Source: Azadirachta indica (Eukaryota > Streptophyta > Magnoliopsida > Sapindales > Meliaceae). From it: 64,000 bases of DNA. The notes under the pieces were generated by a model. The model saw nothing but the letters and a program-made list of their open reading frames with translations, made no database searches and was not told where the DNA came from. Within the stretch, counting starts at the first letter, position 1; the number at the start of each line of letters is the position of its first letter. The translations under genes and the position numbers were made by a program. Of the stretch, positions 12,082-24,598 are shown piece after piece. The DNA lies in assembly GCA_022749755.1 (NCBI GenBank), contig CM040443.1, positions 12,373,744-12,437,743 of the forward strand, in the 5' to 3' direction.

Positions 12082-15000
12082 TCTCCTGGTGTGGTCATCT
12101 TTCTCTGTCAAGTCAAGCCAACCCTTTTAAAGTTGGTAAATCATGGGACAGAGGTTCCTTCCATCTTAATGCACTCATCTTATTTGATCTTCCCTTTTTG
12201 TCCTCTGGTAAGATAACTACTGACTTTGTACTTGGTAGTAACCAAACAGGACTTTTTGTCAGCAACTGAATGAAGAAAGCTAAGCTTTCGAACTCCTCCA
12301 TAAATCCAGCGTAGCAGGTTGTATATCCTGGTGATACTAACTTTCTCAGGCTAGCATAGTGTAATTTTTTCTGTTCGGAAGTTGTTATCTCCGAATTGAC
12401 GGGAGTTCTCCAGTAGCATCAAGAATTACACTTATAGTTCAAACTCAATTAATATTCTGTTCTTGAATCTTAGAACCCTCTCCGCAGATCATAAGTTCAG
12501 CTGCATGTAGGTAGGTTTTGCTTTTAAGAATATCAAGGCAATGATAATCAAACTATACATTGAATTCACTGTTATTGCTTGAATAAGAAATGATAATTAT
12601 ACGTTGAATTCCTGATTATTGCTTAATTAAGAATTTTCAGCTTCAAATCAAAGAGGATGTTACATTGCTTTTTGTCTAGTTTCTACAAGAAAAATTCCTG
12701 TATCAACTCAACTCGTTGTTCAATTATTTCATTCACTTTATTCTTTTATTTGTTTGTATATCTACGTGTATATATATATATATATATATATGAACATAAA
12801 ATATAAATGATAAGATTCTGAAAGTCAGAAATCATAGAGAGAGACTAATTACCGATTAGCAATTAAAATACAAGATTATGAAGTTTTCTATATAACTTGA
12901 GGTTCAGCTCGATTTGTCTTACCTAAGGAAGGAATATTTAATCTACCTATGGCCATTCATTGTCAACTCTAGCAAATCTATAAATCGACATCGTTTTCGA
13001 ATATGGAACACCGACAAAAGCAAAAGTGGATTATCACAAATTAGTTAGTGAATGCAGCGTGATTTAAACTTTAATCCCTAATCCTCCAATGGGTCGTCGG
13101 AATATGCTTTTCGAATTGGATAAAGTTTTTATTATTATCTAGTCTACCTTTGCAATTGAAAACCCATAATCACAAGTTTTATTTTGTTGAATGGAATGGG
13201 ATAATTCTTCTTCATCTAGAAGATGGTAAGTAATGAATTTTATGATTAAAATATAAAATAACCAATTCCGTTCCAACGCAGTCACCCCTTGTTGCATTTT
13301 CATTATGTGGAAAGAAGAAAAGTAAGGCCACTTAAATAGTAACGTGATAGTTATGTCTCTATGATTTATGCTCTGTTTCAGCATCTATGGTTTTGATTTT
13401 GAAGCTCACCCTGCTGGAGTAGAATTACTCTTCGTGATGAAAAACCCAGTTGGCCTCGCCAGATTCTTGATGATCCTATGCTACATATGCAGTCAAGTCA
13501 ACGCAAGTGCATATTTATGTGCATCCAATATCTAAGGCTATTTTTCACTTTGCTTTTCAGCTTCCACCAACAGATGGAGGGATAAGGTAGCTCAAGTAAA
13601 GCCTCTGTTATTATATATAATTATCACTATTATTTGTATAATTAATGCAACATTAATATCTAATCACCGAAAAGGAAAAGACAAAAAAAGACACCCAAAA
13701 GAAAAAGTACTGAGATCTTGTACAGCAGTCTTACGGTGGGATTCATCAGTTATGAACATAAATATGTAGTCAAAATTTCATTATTGCATTGAAGACTTCA
13801 GTTTGTAAATAACTGTTAAAATTCTAACTCAAAAATAAATAAATATTAGAAAAAAGGACACATCTGAATTAACTTTCACGGGTTGCCATAAATCTGTGAA
13901 TAATTGTGCAAGATTTGGCCCACCCCTACTCCTAGAAAAACAAAAAGAATTTTGTCCAAATTCACTTTACAGTTTTACATGTTTTCACCCACAGATTTTT
14001 GTCTTCGTCATCACTAGATCTTGTGATCCTACTATCTCTCTGTACACAAGCACTACACCAGAAAACTGTCACCCAAAATATATAAATATATATATATATA
14101 TATATGTATGCAAATGACAAAGATGCTTACAAGACTACAACTATTTTAATTCCATGTTATTCTCCGCTATCCCAAAAAATAAAAAATAAATAAATAAATA
14201 CTGCCTTACCCAGTCACCCATTTCCAGCCTCATTATGTGTGAACATGCACCACGAATAAAAATTCCTGATCTAAGCTCTGTCTTTGATCTTATCGAGTAT
14301 TAGATCTCCGTATGACTGTATTAAGAATTTATAATAATGAGAAAAAGAAATTTTTATATTTAATGAGAACTAAGCTGGATTTTAGGCTATAAAATATTAC
14401 AGTCAAACGTGATGCTCCAAAAGAAAAGTCCAAAAATCTAGGCAAATTACAGTAATTAATTGAAATATTTTATAGTATCAAACAAAAATAATGTTTTAGG
14501 ACAAAATTAGCATTTGGGTTTTGTGGAGTTTCCTTTTTAAATTAAAATATCAAATGTTCCGATTTCGGTATTTATAAAGCTTTCAATGGTATTTATAACG
14601 TAAAGAATTTAACTTTAATGATATATAAAATATATATATATATATATATGTATATATAAAATAGGCCAATTGATATTAAAATTAGAAGAGCGGTGCCTAT
14701 ACGTTAAATGATTTTTAATTTTTTATAATATAAAGTAAGAAAAACATTTTATATTAAAAAATTAGAAAATATATTGTACTTAATTATTTTGACGTTACAG
14801 TAAAGCAAAGTCTATGCATTTATGCATCATGAATATTGAAAATTTTCTCTTTTGATTAATGATGATGATTTAAAAATCTTTAAAACTAAAAAAGAATTAG
14901 TAAAATTATTCATTTCTGTTCTGCAGAAGGTCACTGTCAACAGAGTTGCGATCTGAGGACCCACAATCCGTGTCCCTGTGATGAGCTTCCTATGAAGAAT

Positions 15001-15732
15001 AGAAAGAAGGAAGTTTCAAGAATCAACCAAAATTGGCTGTAGAATTCAAAATTTTCCAGTTATTGACTTTCAAGAACCGCTGAACAAGTTTGAGACCTGT
15101 TAAAACTAAGGTAAACTTTGGGGTTTTAGCGTCTGGGTTGTGTTTATAGGTAATTTGATGAATTGGATGTTGCTACATTTGCTCACTGAGATTTTAAGCA
15201 TGTCAGTATTCACGGGACAACTTAGTCGTCGATAGAATCAGTTTCTGTATTAAAATTTGTAGATTGTTTTTATTGGGAATTTGATGATCAGGGTATTGCT
15301 CAAAACTTGGTTGGTGTGTCCATTTTGCTTGAGAACTAACTAATGATGTGGGTTTAGCTCAAGAAGTAGTTTGGTGATATTATGATAAAAAAGCTGAAAA
15401 GTGATTAGGGTTTTGTTCGAACCCAGCTGGAAAATATTGGTTATGGCTCTGAGACAGGTTTCTGTGTTTTGAAGTTAAAGAGTGTTTGGTGATTTCAGGG
15501 TTTGATTGGTAAAGTTGGCTTCTTGGATAGTCTGTCATTTCAAAGATTGGAAATTTGATTTTACCCGTATAATACACACTGAGGAAGTAGATTTTGCTAA
15601 GATTTTTGTAGTTATCCTTTAATTATGAATACCATCTAATAATTTCATGAGAGCGCACAGATTGACAAATTGTGTTATCACATGAACGAGTTCGTAAATA
15701 GTGAGCCATCGTTATATTTTCTGACTTAACTG
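12082..15732. other. intergenic region: HD gene 3' UTR, AT-rich spacer, PERK promoter and leader
   Basis: The first few hundred bases are probably 3' UTR of the HD gene. TA-rich microsatellites occur at about 12770-12791, 14083-14105 and 14628-14660. Sequence from about 14930 onward is less AT-rich and likely contains the PERK transcription start. A 5' UTR intron is possible, with a donor AAG/GTAAAC near 15109 and an acceptor such as GCGCACAG near 15660, but this cannot be fixed by eye. No protein gene is supported. Confidence 0.5.
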
Positions 15733-18700
15733 ATGGCAACAAACTCACCACCTCCAAATACTGCTCCTGCTGTGCCACCTACTATCACCACTCCACCACC
15801 ACCACAACAGCCCTCCTCTCCTCCTCCTACTACAACTTCCCCGCCTTCTCAGCCAACTGCAAATCCACCAGGCCCTGCAACACCTTCAAGTCCATCTCCT
15901 CCTCAGCAATCACCAATTGCACCATCACCTCCTCTTCCTCAGCAAACCGTTTCACCAACATCACCGCCACCCTCCAATTCTACTCCACCAGCATCCAGTC
16001 CTTCAATGAGTTCACCTCCACCACCAGCATCGAATCCACCACGAAGCTCACCTCCACCACCAGTATCCAATCCACCAAGAATCTCACCTCCACCACCAGT
16101 ATCCAATCCACCAACAAGTGCAACTCCTCCACCACCCAATCCGCCAACAAGTGCACCTCCTCCACCATCCAATCCACCAACGACTTCACCTCCACCGCAA
16201 TCACCACCACCACCATCATCCAGTCCACCACCAAATTCACCTCCCTCACCACCATCTGAGCCACCAACTAGTGCAACACCACCGCCATCAAATGCGGCTC
16301 CGCCACCAGCACCATCAGTAGAGCCACCTAAAAGTTCACCCCCACCATCACCAGCTTCTGTGCCACCCCAAAGTCCACCTTCACCAGCTGAATCAAGCCC
16401 ACCTAAAAGTTTTCCCCCTGCACCGGCTGCAGTTCCTCCCAGTAATGCGTCCCCACCTCCTACACGAACTCCTGCTCCTAAACGAGCCCCTTCACCTTCA
16501 AATTCTTCTCCAAACTCATCACCGCCGCCACCTATGATACGACTGTCACCCCCTCCTGGAGTTCCAGTCCCACCAGTGAATAATAGAACTAGGCCGGGTT
16601 CTAATCCTAGTTCTCCAGAAAGTTCTAATTCTCCAAGTAATAATGGCATTGGAACAGCAGGTGTAGTGGCTATTGCTGTGGCTGTAGGTATTGTTGCACT
16701 TAGCCTTATTGGACTGGTCTTTTGGTGCTTGAGGAGGCGAAGAAAAGAGGTTTCTGGACTTAATGGGGTGTATGTCATGCCGTCTCCAATGGGCTCCTCC
16801 CCCAGATCAGGTGAATTATTTAAATGCTCTATTGTTTCCTTTTGTTGTTACTACTTTCAGCATCCATCTTCATCTTGAATTCTTGTTAATGCTGTTCATA
16901 TTGCACAGCACCGTCAACTCAAAAGTTAGCACCATTGTGGGTGCTGGATCATAATGTGATATTCTTGAAGTTTGGTGCACGATGTGCAATGTGAATACTG
17001 AAAGAACATATGCTGGCTAATGATTGGAAAACTTTTGAGAGATTGAATCTAACAAACAATTTGTTTTTCCTTGTAAAAAAGAATAGATCATAGGTTACAT
17101 TAATTACCAACTATAATTTAATTTATTTCTTTTTTCTAGTAATTTATTTTTTTCTTATGAAATTAGATCATATCTCAAATAAATGGCTAATTGAACTGAA
17201 GATGGTAAGTTTTATCCATGCCCTTGACTGTATTTTCCTTAAATAGTGTATACTGATAAGATGGTAACTTAGGTGCAGATTCATCCTATACAAAGACGCA
17301 ATCTTCGGCTCCCTTAATAGGAAGTGGTTCTGGCAGTGATTTTGTGAATTCACCGAAAGAGCCAGGTGGATTAGGCAATTCGAGGTCATTGTTTACATAT
17401 GAAGAACTAGTCAAGGCCACAAATGGGTTTTCAGCTCAGAATCTTTTGGGTGAAGGTGGATTTGGTTCTGTCTATAGAGGGTATTTACCAGATGGGAGAG
17501 AAGTAGCAATAAAGCAGCTAAAAATAGGTGGAGGGCAGGGCGAACGAGAATTTAAGGCTGAGGTTGAGATTATTAGCCGCATTCACCATCGCCATTTGGT
17601 TTCACTTGTGGGTTACTGCATTTCTGAGAACCGAAGATTGCTTATATATGACTATGTCCCTAATAATACCCTTTATTTCCATCTTCATGGTAAAGCAGGC
17701 AGCAACTAAGCTTTGATACTAGAGATTATAATAATGGCCTGGTAATCCTGAAAACGTTGCTTCTTGGATTTTGTAGGAGAAGGGATGCCAGTTCTAGATT
17801 GGGAGACACGTGTAAAAATTGCAGTGGGTGCTGCTCGTGGAATAGCTTATCTCCATGAAGACTGTAAGTATCTAATACCTACTTCTGGAATTAGTTTGTT
17901 ATACTCATCTTCAAACAAGTAAAAAATCCAAGTACACCACCTCCCCCTTCCATTGTCTACTTCCCTTCATATTAGTAAAAGTTGGAGGCAGGACCCTACC
18001 CATTTCCTCATAGGGATGGCAAAATTTTCCATGGGGTCCCAAACCCATGAGAATTCATCCTCAACCAAAGAGAATTCAGAAAAATTTACGGGGAATGTGG
18101 TGGGGAACGGGAAGAAATGAATCCCCAATTTATTAATGGGACAAGAATTAATTTAGCTCTTTCCACCCTATCCCACCCCTATCCCCACCCCATTCTTTAT
18201 TAAAACATAATATAAATATATTATAATTTATAAATTAAATTATATATATATAAATATAATTTTATATTACAATTTTTAAAATTATATATTATAATTAAAT
18301 GTAATTAGTAATAAAAAATTGTGGAGTCACGAATTAATATTATAAAAAATAGAATATACAAATAAAAAGTAAAAAATTAAAAATTAAAAAGACCCTATAT
18401 TGTGTTTTCAATAATATATTAATAATATTTTTGTTTGAGTTAATTAAATTCTTATATTATTAAAATTAATTTATAAAATAATATAAAATAGAGAATTGAT
18501 ATGGGGATGAGAACCCATTCCCCATGAGAGAATTCTTCATCCCTATCCCATTAAATTTATTGGGGAACGGGGTGGGGAATAGGGTTTAAAATAGAAAATA
18601 GAGTAAGGAATGGGGCATGCCTCCTCACCCCGCTCCATTGCCATCTCTATTTTCTCATCTACTCCTCAGCAGAAAAAGGACAAAGAGGAGATGAACAATA

Positions 18701-21529
18701 TACCATATGAGATGCTGTGTTGGTAGCCCTATCTACTATTTTGATATTCGATAAGGTAAGGTTAGACAAAAGGGATTATCTTAAATACTAGTCAATCGAA
18801 TTCTCATCCCAGTTGTGAATTGGATTGATGATAGAAAGAGCATCTCTAGCTAGATTGATAGGATGATCCAGCCTTTTCTACTTCAACCACAGCAGGTAGA
18901 AAGGCTTCTTCCCAAATAGCATCTCCTGCTGGTTTTTTAGCTTTCAGGGATTGCTCAAAATCAGCGTTGTATTTCTGGCAATTCACTTCGGGCATACTGT
19001 CCTGTTTGTTGGAAACATCAAAATTGAACTTTAACCAATTTGTAGGGAGGGGAGGTCCATGAATGGGAGATTTGGGAGGGGCAGTACCCACATGTTTTGC
19101 CATTCCTTCCCTCAAAATATGCTGATTCAGCTTTACAGATAGTTTGAGAAAATTTATGTTTTGACAAACCTGATTCTGTGGCATGGTCCAGCGATATATT
19201 AATTTTTGTTTAAACGTAATGATGTTCATTGGCATGAGTTAATCATTAGAAGTGCAATTATTTTTTCTTTCATTCAGTTCTAGATGGTAGAAAACTAAAA
19301 ATTGATTATGCTTGTGTGGCGCCTGTTGCCAAGAACTGAATTTTGGCCAACTGGAAAGTAGAGATGGAACACAAATAAGAAGAAAATTACTTCAACACCA
19401 ACTAGGAACTCAGTGATAAGGAGCGAATACGGGGCAAACTCTAGAATCTGAAGTCCTGAATTTGACTAGTTTATGATAACAGGCCCTGAATGGGACTAAT
19501 TGACGCATAATGATGACCTTATCCTCAGTATATAAGAAATTATAACTAATTCTTATTTTCCTTTCAAATTTCACTATCCATTCTTCAAGGTCTAGGTCTT
19601 TGTCTTCAATTATCTCCTTACAATGATGGGAGAGCTTTCCTAGAAGCATAGGGAGCATGCTACTTCATTCAAAAATATCAGACAGCTTTGTTTTAGCCAT
19701 GTGATGCTTCTTTTTGACTGAAAGAAAACTAGCAAAAATGACTAAATATATAAGCTGTCTGAAGTTTGCTTATAAAGTTGCATATTTTTATGGCACGAGA
19801 CATGTTAAATTAAGAGTTTCTATTGATTTAGTTCCTTCTTTGTATCCATGTTTGTCATTTTTGTTGTTCATGTATTTATTGTTTTTTTTGGCAAATATCA
19901 GGTCATCCACGTATTATTCATAGAGATATCAAATCATCGAATATCCTTTTAGATAACAACTTTGAGGCTCGAGTATGCTTCTCTTATCTTTTCTCAAGCT
20001 ACGTTTCACTCTTTCCATGTACATTAAGTTTCAGTTTAGGGTTTTTGACGTTGCAGGTTTCAGACTTTGGGCTTGCCAAATTAGCTCTTGATGCAAATAC
20101 GCATGTCACAACACGTGTTATGGGAACTTTTGGGTAAGCACTTATCTGTAATAAAAAAATTCTCAGCAATGATAACACCCTTACTGGGGGCCAATTCTAG
20201 TTCCTGCAACAAAGTTGCATAACATGCGTTGACCATGTCTGTATACCTCTAATTATTTCAATTGGTTGTTCAGATACATGGCCCCTGAATATGCATCAAG
20301 TGGCAAGTTGACTGAGAAATCTGATGTATTCTCATTTGGAGTTGTGCTTTTGGAGCTAATTACTGGCAGGAAACCTGTGGATGCATCCCAACCTGTGGGA
20401 GATGAGAGTCTAGTTGAATGGGTAAACTTTATTGATGCCAATTTTGTCTCCAGCAATCTTCCCTTTCTCAACACAATTCCAACCCAATCTTCTAAATAGA
20501 ATGCACACACAGTGAATGGCCTGTTACCAAAATCCTTTTGGCTCTAGTTTGTTAGAAAGCATGTCACTTTGCTTGAGTTTAATAAACTGGTAAAATTTGC
20601 AGTTATAGAGTTTCCCCGTTTCATACAACTTGGTTAGTTTCATGCAGAAGGATAATGCCAGCTAGCAAAGCTTCTGTCAGAATCTTTGGTTTAGGACTTT
20701 TAGAATTGAGGCCTATAACTCTTAAGTGTCATTTCTGCTTGAAGAATTAAGAGGGTCTTGCAATTCTCATTTGATAAATCATGAAATAGCTAAATCTGAA
20801 TTCTACAAAGGAATAGATCTTAAAAGATAAAATAAACCTTTGATTATCAGTATGCCTTTTGTTTAAAGCAGTTAGGCTTTTCAGTAATATGAGAAAGGCA
20901 CAAACACTAATCTCTATGCATAATAATTTTCTATTCTGTGAAGATTGTGAATTTCATACACATGCACATGGGAAGATCATCTAGGCATAACGGTTTGCCT
21001 GGAACTTTTCCTATGCACTGGAGCAAATATAATTTCCAAGGGTTGACCATTTCTGACCAAAGGCTTATTTTATCTTTTAGGCTCGACCTTCGCTGAGTCA
21101 TGCACTTCAGAACGAGGAATATGATGGTTTAGCTGATCCAAGGCTTGGAAACAACTATGTTGAAGACGAAATGTTTCGGATGATTGAGGCTGCTGCAGCC
21201 TGTGTGCGACATTCAGCTGCTAAGAGACCAAGAATGGGACAGGTAAATAAACTTCTGTTTCGCAACTAACTGAAATTACTATTGTTAAGGTATGGGTTGG
21301 TCTGGCATATCTTTCTTACCATGCTAATGCATCTCAGGTTGTCAGAGCTTTTGATACTTTAGCAACTTCAGATCTAACCAACGGAATGAGAGTGGGTGAA
21401 AGTGAGGTCTTTAACTCTGCTCAACAATCCGCAGAAATTAGATTGTTTCGGAGGATGGCATTTGGTAGTCAAAATTATAGTACAGATTTTTTTACCCAAG
21501 GTAGCTTGAATAGTTCGAGAGAACAGTAA
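15733..21529 (+). CDS. proline-rich extensin-like receptor kinase (PERK9/PERK10 type)
   Basis: Eight exons join in frame to 741 residues: 15733-16810, 17279-17689, 17777-17863, 19902-19972, 20057-20133, 20274-20421, 21081-21242, 21338-21529. Residues 1-300 are almost entirely Pro/Ser/Ala/Thr with SPPP-type repeats, expected to face the cell wall. There is no classical signal peptide, as is usual for PERKs. One transmembrane helix spans about 310-333 ([20 protein letters not shown]) and is followed by RRRRK. The cytoplasmic Ser/Thr kinase is intact: [11 protein letters not shown] from ~417, HRDIKSSN from ~532, DFG at ~552, then [15 protein letters not shown]. The C-terminus ([12 protein letters not shown]...) is typical of the family. 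PERKs act at the plasma membrane in wall sensing, wounding and growth responses; the ligand is not known here. Intron 3 carries transposon remnants. The first acceptor is ambiguous (17273 or 17279, both in frame). Confidence 0.95.
18011..18649. mobile_element. hAT-type MITE in PERK intron 3
   Basis: Terminal inverted repeats TAGGGATGGCAA at 18011-18022 and TTGCCATCTCTA at 18638-18649 differ at one position. They are flanked by an 8-bp near-duplication, TTTCCTCA at 18003-18010 and TTTTCTCA at 18650-18657; 8 bp is the hAT target-site length. G-rich subterminal blocks (GGGGAACGG, GGGGAATG) recur in inverted orientation on both sides of an AT-rich core. No transposase frame exists, so it is non-autonomous. 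It lies 147 bases into the 2.0-kb intron. Confidence 0.8.
18846..19235 (-). pseudogene. possible RNase H-like fragment of a non-LTR retroelement in PERK intron 3
   Basis: A 129-residue minus-strand frame contains [15 protein letters not shown], like the start of the RNase H-type domain found in plant LINE-related proteins (W-L-K-x-N-F-D). Later residues [16 protein letters not shown] resemble the middle helix of that domain. The acidic residue further on is missing because the frame stops. A second minus-strand frame at 19410-19658 could be more of the same relic but matches nothing I know. The location inside a kinase intron and antisense orientation argue against a host gene. Confidence 0.3.
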
Positions 21530-22927
21530 ATATTGGTAGAGATTTCTTCATCTTTAAAGCTGGAGGGTTTGCCAAGCCAAATGGAGCCATGTTCCAGGTC
21601 ACTTCTTTGTAGTGATGGCCGATCTGAGCTGAGACAGGATTATGCCTTGCCCCATCTTTTGAATCGACTGCAGCAGGCATAGAGTTGATTTTCAACCCCC
21701 CAATACTGGTAAGTAGGTTCTGTTATATCTTTCAACATATTAGAGCAATTCTTTGACTTTGTAACTACCATTTGCCAAATTCTGTTACATCAATGTTTAT
21801 GGTGTCAATAAAGCTCTCACAGATTTATCTTTTTTCCTACTTCACCACCTCTCATAAAAACCATTTCACCTCTCTTCTTTATTGCATGTTCACCTTCTTT
21901 CCCATGGAGCTAAAGTAATATAGGAAAAAAATAACCAGACAAATGAAAACTGGTTTCAAACAAGAAACAGAAAGAATTTATTCCATGTGCTAAATGGAGG
22001 GGAGAGCTAAATCTTCGCCCCATTGCACGTGCGTTTTTTTATAAAAACAAAGTGAATGGGACAAATGTGTGCTTTATGAGTGGATCCGTTGCATGTAAAC
22101 AGAGAATGTTGTACCATATTTATAGTTCCATAGCGAGAGAGTGATTTAAGAAAACAAAGGAAAAAACTGTGAGCTGGAGATGATGCGTAATAATAAACTG
22201 GCAATGCTAACATATTGGATACCTGAATTTGACTATTTATGATGCTGAAAGCTCTTTTTCAGTGTAATTGGCTGGATCAGATAATTTTATTCCTACATAG
22301 TCCTGTACGAATAAGATACCGCATTTTGTTCAAATTATCCGTGGACATTCAAATAAAAAAGAAAGACAACCTTCAAGATGCATGATTGAAACACACACAA
22401 ATCAATGAACTCTAATAAGAACTTTGATTCTCTACTAATCCGAAGTTACCTGAACTCATTGCCCTTTTAAGGTCCCTGAATCTTGGATGTACGGCAGGTG
22501 CCAGAAAATGAGTTTTAAAAAGAATTGAAGATATTGTTGGGTTCTGGTTAATTTATACCAGCCCTGGAGATTAAGAAGCTATGGCTTGAGGTTACGGAGG
22601 ACATTTTACAATTTAGTAGAATTCAAGAAATCATGTAAGGACAGGTTATGTTCCTTAACGTCCAATATTCTACCGTATATATTTGATTGACCAACTTGAA
22701 AGCTATGGTTACATTACTTGGTAATCCAACATATGATTTCAGGTCATGACTAATTGCCCACCTTGTTTCCATAACTTTGCTACACATCATTCATTTTGCT
22801 TGCTTTACCCTACATAATTCCTCCCAAGAGGAGAAGGAACCTATTCCTTATTCCTGAACGAGGCATGTCTTCTGTTCTATTAATCATTTTTCTTCACCAC
22901 CTTCACTTCCTTCTTCATTTCATCCGT
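21530..22927. other. PERK 3' UTR and intergenic DNA
   Basis: The first few hundred bases are probably the PERK 3' untranslated region. The rest up to 22927 should hold the promoter of the small downstream gene. No further coding region or repeat was recognised. Confidence 0.45.
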
Positions 22928-23422
22928 ATGGAAGATTGGAACACTCTTGCTGCAGATTGTGTAGTCATTTCCTGTTGCTGCCAATGCTTGATCCTACAAA
23001 TTGTCATCTTCGTCTTGCTGAGACTTCCATACAAACTCATCCAAAAAACGAAAGCATATGCCAAGAAAAAGCTAGATAGACATAAAATAAGCAAAGAAGG
23101 GAAGATCATCAAAAGGGTACTGAAAGGCCAATGTCAACAAAACAGGTTCTGGGAATTTCGGGGCGGTTCTGGAAGTATTCAACTTGAAGAGTTTCCCATG
23201 AATGCAGAAGACCTTGGTTTCGGATGTTGTATGAAGGAAGTGGAGAAGGTATTGGAGGATTGCTCCGAAAGGGGAGAGTTTGCATTTGGAAGCTTTTGGG
23301 GTAGGCAGAGGTCAAGAATTAGCAGAAACTCCTCAACAAATTCTGCCCAACAGGAATTTGATCAAAGTGTTGTACAATTTGAAGTGGTAGAAATTGTTTG
23401 TTCTCCAAGTTATTCATCATAA
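22928..23422 (+). CDS. small Cys-rich membrane-anchored plant protein of unknown function
   Basis: A single-exon frame gives 164 residues from the ATG at 22928; the open frame extends further upstream, but this ATG fits the hydrophobic N-terminus best. Residues ~7-32 are hydrophobic with a Cys cluster (DCVVISCCCQCLILQIVIFV), consistent with one membrane helix and possible S-acylation. A Lys/Arg-rich stretch follows (LIQKTKAYAKKKLDRHK), then a polar C-terminal half with GFGCCMKEVEKVLEDCSERG and a hydrophobic end VVQFEVVEIVC. I recall this N-terminal pattern from an uncharacterised angiosperm family but cannot name a function. Codon pattern and dense conserved-looking motifs make a real gene likely. 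Confidence 0.7.
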   Translation: MEDWNTLAADCVVISCCCQCLILQIVIFVLLRLPYKLIQKTKAYAKKKLDRHKISKEGKIIKRVLKGQCQQNRFWEFRGGSGSIQLEEFPMNAEDLGFGCCMKEVEKVLEDCSERGEFAFGSFWGRQRSRISRNSSTNSAQQEFDQSVVQFEVVEIVCSPSYSS

Positions 23423-24598
23423 TATACTCATTGCTTTCAATAAAATCATTCTATGTTTGTAGAAACATGTCTAATATAAAAAATCAAATATGTGCATTCA
23501 AAATTTAATTGGCAGATGGAATAGTTATTGGATTCAGTTATTGTTTCCGAAACTCAAAATTACATCTTGTTTCTTTGTTTGAATATGGCTTGTAGTGTAG
23601 GCATCGTAATGTGACTTGCAAGCAAACTATGTTCTGATTTTTTTTTATATAAAAAAATTCTGATTTCTGCTTGCTAAGTAATTTAAAAATATTTAAATAA
23701 AAATAAAATATAGAAAGAAAAATGAAAATGCTGTCATGTTATTGTAATGGAGAACATGTTATGCCATGTCACTAAACCGATAAAATTTCTATATTGCTTT
23801 CTCATACATACGTGTATATATATATATATACATATATATATACATATATACATACATATATATTATATAATCAGATATAATCTCAACCATTAAATGTGTT
23901 TATATCTAACGATTTACAATTGATATAAGATTTTATGTAAAAAAAAACTGCTAATCTTACTCCATATATATATATATATAGATTGTCACATATGTACATG
24001 ATATGATAAAATTACACTTATTAAGAGACAAGTTTTGAGATTGTTGTAATTTACAAAATAATTTATTTTATTATTTTGAAGAAATAAATTAAATTTAATT
24101 GAGAATTTAATTAATGGTACTGTTAAAAGTAAATTAGAAATAAATAAAATTTATACTTTTGATAAATTTTACGGATGTGATGGTGTATATGTGATCACAA
24201 CAATGGTTATACATTAAAATTGTACACATATTTTTTTTTCTTTATTTTTTAAAAATTTAATTTTATTTTAAATGAAAAAATTGAGAATTTGATGTAACAA
24301 TAAGATATAATTATAAAAAGATATAATTGTTTTAAAAAAAAATTAAATAATGGAGAATTCTAGAAGATAAACGAAATATTAATATATACATATTTTTCAA
24401 AAAAATCTTTATATTTTTATAATAAAATGTAATTATTTTTATTAAATTAATGTAAATATGATGTAAAAAATATTATTAAATATTTAAAACTAATCATTTT
24501 ATAAACTACTTCTAAAAGCAACCCCGCCTGGTTCTAATTGACTTTGATATTAGCAACTTCAACTTCTTTCTAATTGAGTATACAACAAATAATTTTAA
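23423..24598. other. AT-rich intergenic DNA with TA microsatellites
   Basis: Imperfect (TA)n/(TACATA)n repeats lie at about 23816-23865 and a shorter one at 23965-23981. The remaining sequence is AT-rich with no recognised gene. Confidence 0.5.

Noticed and set aside
13450..13480. Sequence resembling part of a miR172 star strand (AGATTCTTGATGATC)
   Set aside because: Only a short partial match and no opposing mature arm or hairpin nearby.
15939..16778. 279-residue Gly-rich frame antisense to the PERK proline-rich exon
   Set aside because: It is the complement of CCA/CCT-rich codons, which always opens a Gly-rich antisense frame; no start context or domain.
19410..19658. 82-residue minus-strand frame in PERK intron 3
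   Set aside because: No recognisable domain, in an intron with transposon debris; could be part of a relic but cannot be supported alone.
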